Shown one piece after another: positions 61,339 to 64,000 of a stretch of 64,000 nucleotides of DNA (the stretch's first letter is position 1; the number at the start of each line of letters is the position of its first letter). The translations under genes and the position numbers were made by a program. A model generated the notes under the pieces. It ran no database searches. It saw only the letters and a list, made by a program, of their open reading frames with translations, and was not told where the DNA came from. The DNA comes from Struthio camelus (lineage: Eukaryota > Chordata > Aves > Struthioniformes > Struthionidae). Location of the stretch: the NCBI RefSeq assembly GCF_040807025.1, contig NC_090945.1:38371088-38435087 (forward strand), written 5' to 3'.

Positions 61339-63435
61339 AGAGGAAAGTCAACCTTGTATTGTACTATATCATATTTTAAGTTACATAAATAATCAGTAAG
61401 ATGAAATAAGCAAATGAAAAGAGCAAGTTCAGATATTAAAACACCTTTTTTTAAGCTGATTCATTTGTCCATATTTCTGGTTTTATGAGACGTCTATGAG
61501 AAATTTTGTAAGCTTGAAGTGGTGTTTGGAGGTAAAGTAAAGCATAAAGGATTTCTTTGTGTCAGAAAGCATGGACCCATATTGAGTTAATTCTCCAGGA
61601 GGCATTCTCAATGAGGGTTTAACACATTCAGACTAATCTAATTTAAATTCACCTCCGTACTTTTTTAGACTGTTTTCCTCTGTGTATTTACATGTAGGTA
61701 TATGCAAGTGACGTGCTATGCTGTGCATCGCTCCATTTCCAGAAATGAGGATGGAAATTGACTCAGACAGATGTTTCTGCTTCTATAACCTGCCAATATC
61801 TGAGGCTCCACAGGTGAGATTTTGTGATGAGAAAGGCAGGCAGCCCCTGTATTGGGGTCACAGGTGAGGCAATGCATGGGGACTCTGTGACAGAGTAGGC
61901 TTTCTGAGGCAGGGTTGCTATCTGAGGAAAGGGCCCTTTAATAGCAGAGAGTGCCGCTGGACACAAAACCTTGGCTCCCAGACCATCGAGGTCTGGGATC
62001 CTTCCTGGCAAACTCACGCCAGAGCTGTAGAGATGCTGTCCTGTTGCACTATGAAAGTAGAAGAGAGGCAGGCAATGGAGCAGGGGATGCCTAATTGTCA
62101 GCTGTCTTAATCACAGCCTGCTCCACTAGGTGGGAAAACAAATCTCAGGAGTAGACAAAACGTAGCAAAATAGGCAAGATAACAAAGCGACAAGGGAGCA
62201 GAACTCCACTTTTTGTCGTTAGTGAGGTACAGAGTGGTTCATCTATCTCAAACTTTACCATGTTTGTTGGAGTATGTATGTAGCACAGAGGTTGTCAAAA
62301 CTGTTATCTTAAATCCACTAATTTGTTTGTACTGGTCCTCTGCTCCTGCTCCACTTAATAAATGGTGTGAAACATGCTATATGCTTCATGTATGGCAAGC
62401 TTCAAATAAAGAAGCAAGGAGCTGCTTCTTTTTTGGAGGACCTTCCTAGTGCAGTCATCATTAGTTCTACCTTTAATTCCTAACAAATCAAACTGCTGGC
62501 CCTGCTGATGTTGAGGAGGGATAGATAGAAACTTGCTTCCTCCCCGTAGCTAGACAGTTGGTTCATTCCTGTTTTCCTGCTATTCTTTTCAAGAATTTCT
62601 TTAGAGTCACCGTCAAGGAATAATTCAAATTTCTCCAGTGGTTTTACTGAGTATTGTAAAGTTGTGTGCAAGCAGGTTGCACTAGAGTTAACCAATAAAA
62701 TAATGGCTATAGATAGAACTTGTTACATTCAAACAAAATTAAGAAGGTGTAACAAAAGTGACAGTAAGGAGGCAAGAATGAAAATCTTCTTTTGTCCTCA
62801 TTCATTCATATGGGAAACAGACCCTCGTGAGTATACTAAGCTCAACCAAAGTTATAATGTAAGCTTTCTATTCTGACAAAAGGAATGGATAAAGAAAAAA
62901 AGAGCTAGCCAAGACCTCATTTTCAAGAAATGTAACAGCCTGACACTTGATGCTTCTCAGCTGCAGACTGAAAGTCTGCAAAAGAGAGAAGAAATTCCCA
63001 AGATAAATAAGGCTGATTTTCATGAACATAGTCAATTAACTGAGGCCTTTATATCACAGCACTGCTTGGGAGACAGAGAGACTAAATTTGTTTCAGCAAA
63101 CATCAGTTTAGCCAGTAACTATAGCAGAACCAGGATCAGACTTATCTCAGTAAAGGTAAAGGAGGATGCTGTGATAGCAGAAGCTAATAGTGCAGGTGAT
63201 CTCATCAACATGAAATTTCAATCGCAAACCACAGGTCTTGTTGGCAACACCATCCTTTGCTATGGAAATCTACATATATGTTTTATAGCAGTAACATCTG
63301 GGAGAAAGGGCTTGTGAATTCTTAGCTTGAATCAGGAAAATGTCCTGTTTTTTTTAATAGTTACAAAGCTGATACAGAGCAACACTTTTTTTTTTTTTCC
63401 AATCTCTTTCTCTATTTCTGCTGATTCTGTTGCAG

Positions 63436-63509
63436 GTACTATGATGGTTTTGGCAGGAGTAACTTATAAAATAAGAGAAACAGTGCAGTCAGTAAGAAGG
63501 CTGGCTAAG
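63436..63509 (+). other. Weak candidate exon, unidentified
   Basis: A 14-base T-run and further pyrimidines (CCAATCTCTTTCTCTATTTC) lead into TTCTGTTGCAG, a strong acceptor. A 74-nt body follows, ending AAG before GTTTGT, a mediocre donor. Only one frame is open throughout, reading TMMVLAGVTYKIRE... to RRLAK. I do not recognise it. It would lie on the plus strand, about 5.9 kb downstream of the plus-strand donor at 57,511. It could be a pseudo-exon or part of a non-coding RNA. Confidence 0.2.
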
Positions 63510-64000
63510 GTTTGTTTGTATAAATATGCTAGGTTTAATCATAGGGTTAATTATATTTGCATGTCTGGCTATAGCTTAATGCAAATACAATTCTAGTTAA
63601 AACTAGTTTGGCGTTAAGTGTGTTACATATTGATACGCAGACTTGTTTACGCTAAGAGAGGGTTGCTGGATTTTTTCTTTACATCGTTGCTAAACTCTGC
63701 ATGCAAAATTGTACCTTTAAAAGATACAACTTTAAAGAAAAACAGTGGATGTGTGAAATGTTTAGAACAGACCCCAAGTTTTACCTGACCTGTATAACAT
63801 TGCAGACTTGGGTCCCCAGTCTTGGCTACCGCACAAGCAGGTATTTAACTTCATCCCTATTATTAACACACCTGATCATGCACTCAAGTGAACAGATTGC
63901 TGAATGTTCTCCAAATCAGCATCAGAACACGAACAAGGCTTGTCACTTCCACCAAGGCCATGAATATAATAGAATTAAAACAGTACTAGAACCTTGTTTA
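63510..64000. other. AT-rich sequence, nothing recognised
   Basis: There is no repeat family, exon or regulatory cluster that I can support up to the end of the window. Confidence 0.5.

Larger units (their letters stand above)
57870..63435. other. AT-rich right flank of the CpG island, no genes recognised
   Basis: It contains a 16-bp tandem duplication (58,640-58,670), an NFI dyad (59,344-59,358), an ATT repeat (61,319-61,338) and nothing else I can name. The 59,300-59,950 part is less AT-rich, with open frames of about 65 codons on the minus strand but no splice framing. Confidence 0.45.

Noticed and set aside
1..64000. Operons, CRISPR arrays, insertion sequences, phage or defence systems
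   Set aside because: I saw no prokaryotic gene density, ribosome-binding pattern or repeat-spacer array. The repeats present are vertebrate retrotransposons.
1..64000. Endogenous retrovirus or LTR element
   Set aside because: I found no LTR pair, primer-binding site or gag/pol frames. The only RT sequence belongs to the CR1 LINE.

Overview
This window looks like vertebrate nuclear DNA, most likely from a bird. It is AT-rich and repeat-poor. Its recognisable interspersed repeats are CR1 LINEs with the sauropsid 3' end (tail of two ATTCTGTG-type octamers), older amniote LINE relics and MIR-like SINE relics. I see no Alu, L1, operons, CRISPR arrays or prokaryotic gene structure. The long open frames fall into three groups: the RT region of one CR1 copy, antisense shadows of CR1, and GC-driven frames in a CpG island. 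I find no protein-coding exon I can name.

Layout. Positions 1-8,000 are mostly AT-rich unique sequence. They hold one unexplained minus-strand open segment (456-800), an ancient CR1 tail (about 1,325-1,420), a set of interlocking inverted repeats (1,811-1,909) and simple repeats. At 7,736-7,980 there is a candidate minus-strand exon: a polypyrimidine tract and AG acceptor, a 245-nt body, and a GTAACT donor. A small GC-rich, CpG-containing patch (8,080-8,310) lies just upstream of it. Positions 8,400-56,100 look intronic or intergenic. They contain a 1.5-kb 5'-truncated CR1 on the minus strand (14,987-16,493), two older CR1 fragments (24,640-24,981 and 25,815-25,935), MIR-like relics (about 19,665-19,780 and 35,712-35,895), a perfect 55-bp tandem duplication (36,534-36,643), twin hairpins (37,796-37,845), and a young CR1 (43,235-44,026) inserted inside an ancient LINE (about 43,100-44,420). 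A second ancient LINE fragment of the same kind lies at about 53,300-53,525.

The strongest functional element is a large CpG island at about 56,270-57,870. It carries a perfect 8-bp CRE, an 18-bp palindrome centred on CACGTG, two RFX/X-box-like sites, GC boxes, a GCC triplet run and a minus-strand G-quadruplex motif. Good splice-donor sequences occur in both directions (minus at 56,448 and 56,516; plus at 57,511), so it may be bidirectional. One coherent reading, which is inference, is that the island holds the first exon of a minus-strand gene with a first intron of about 48 kb and a second exon at 7,736-7,980. The right end (57,870-64,000) is AT-rich with a perfect NFI dyad and one weak candidate plus-strand exon (63,436-63,509).

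The most notable observation is that the two CR1 copies appear more than 99% identical over about 790 bp by eye. They also share the same premature TAG codon and the same frameshifts, so they came recently from a source that already had a broken C-terminal ORF2.
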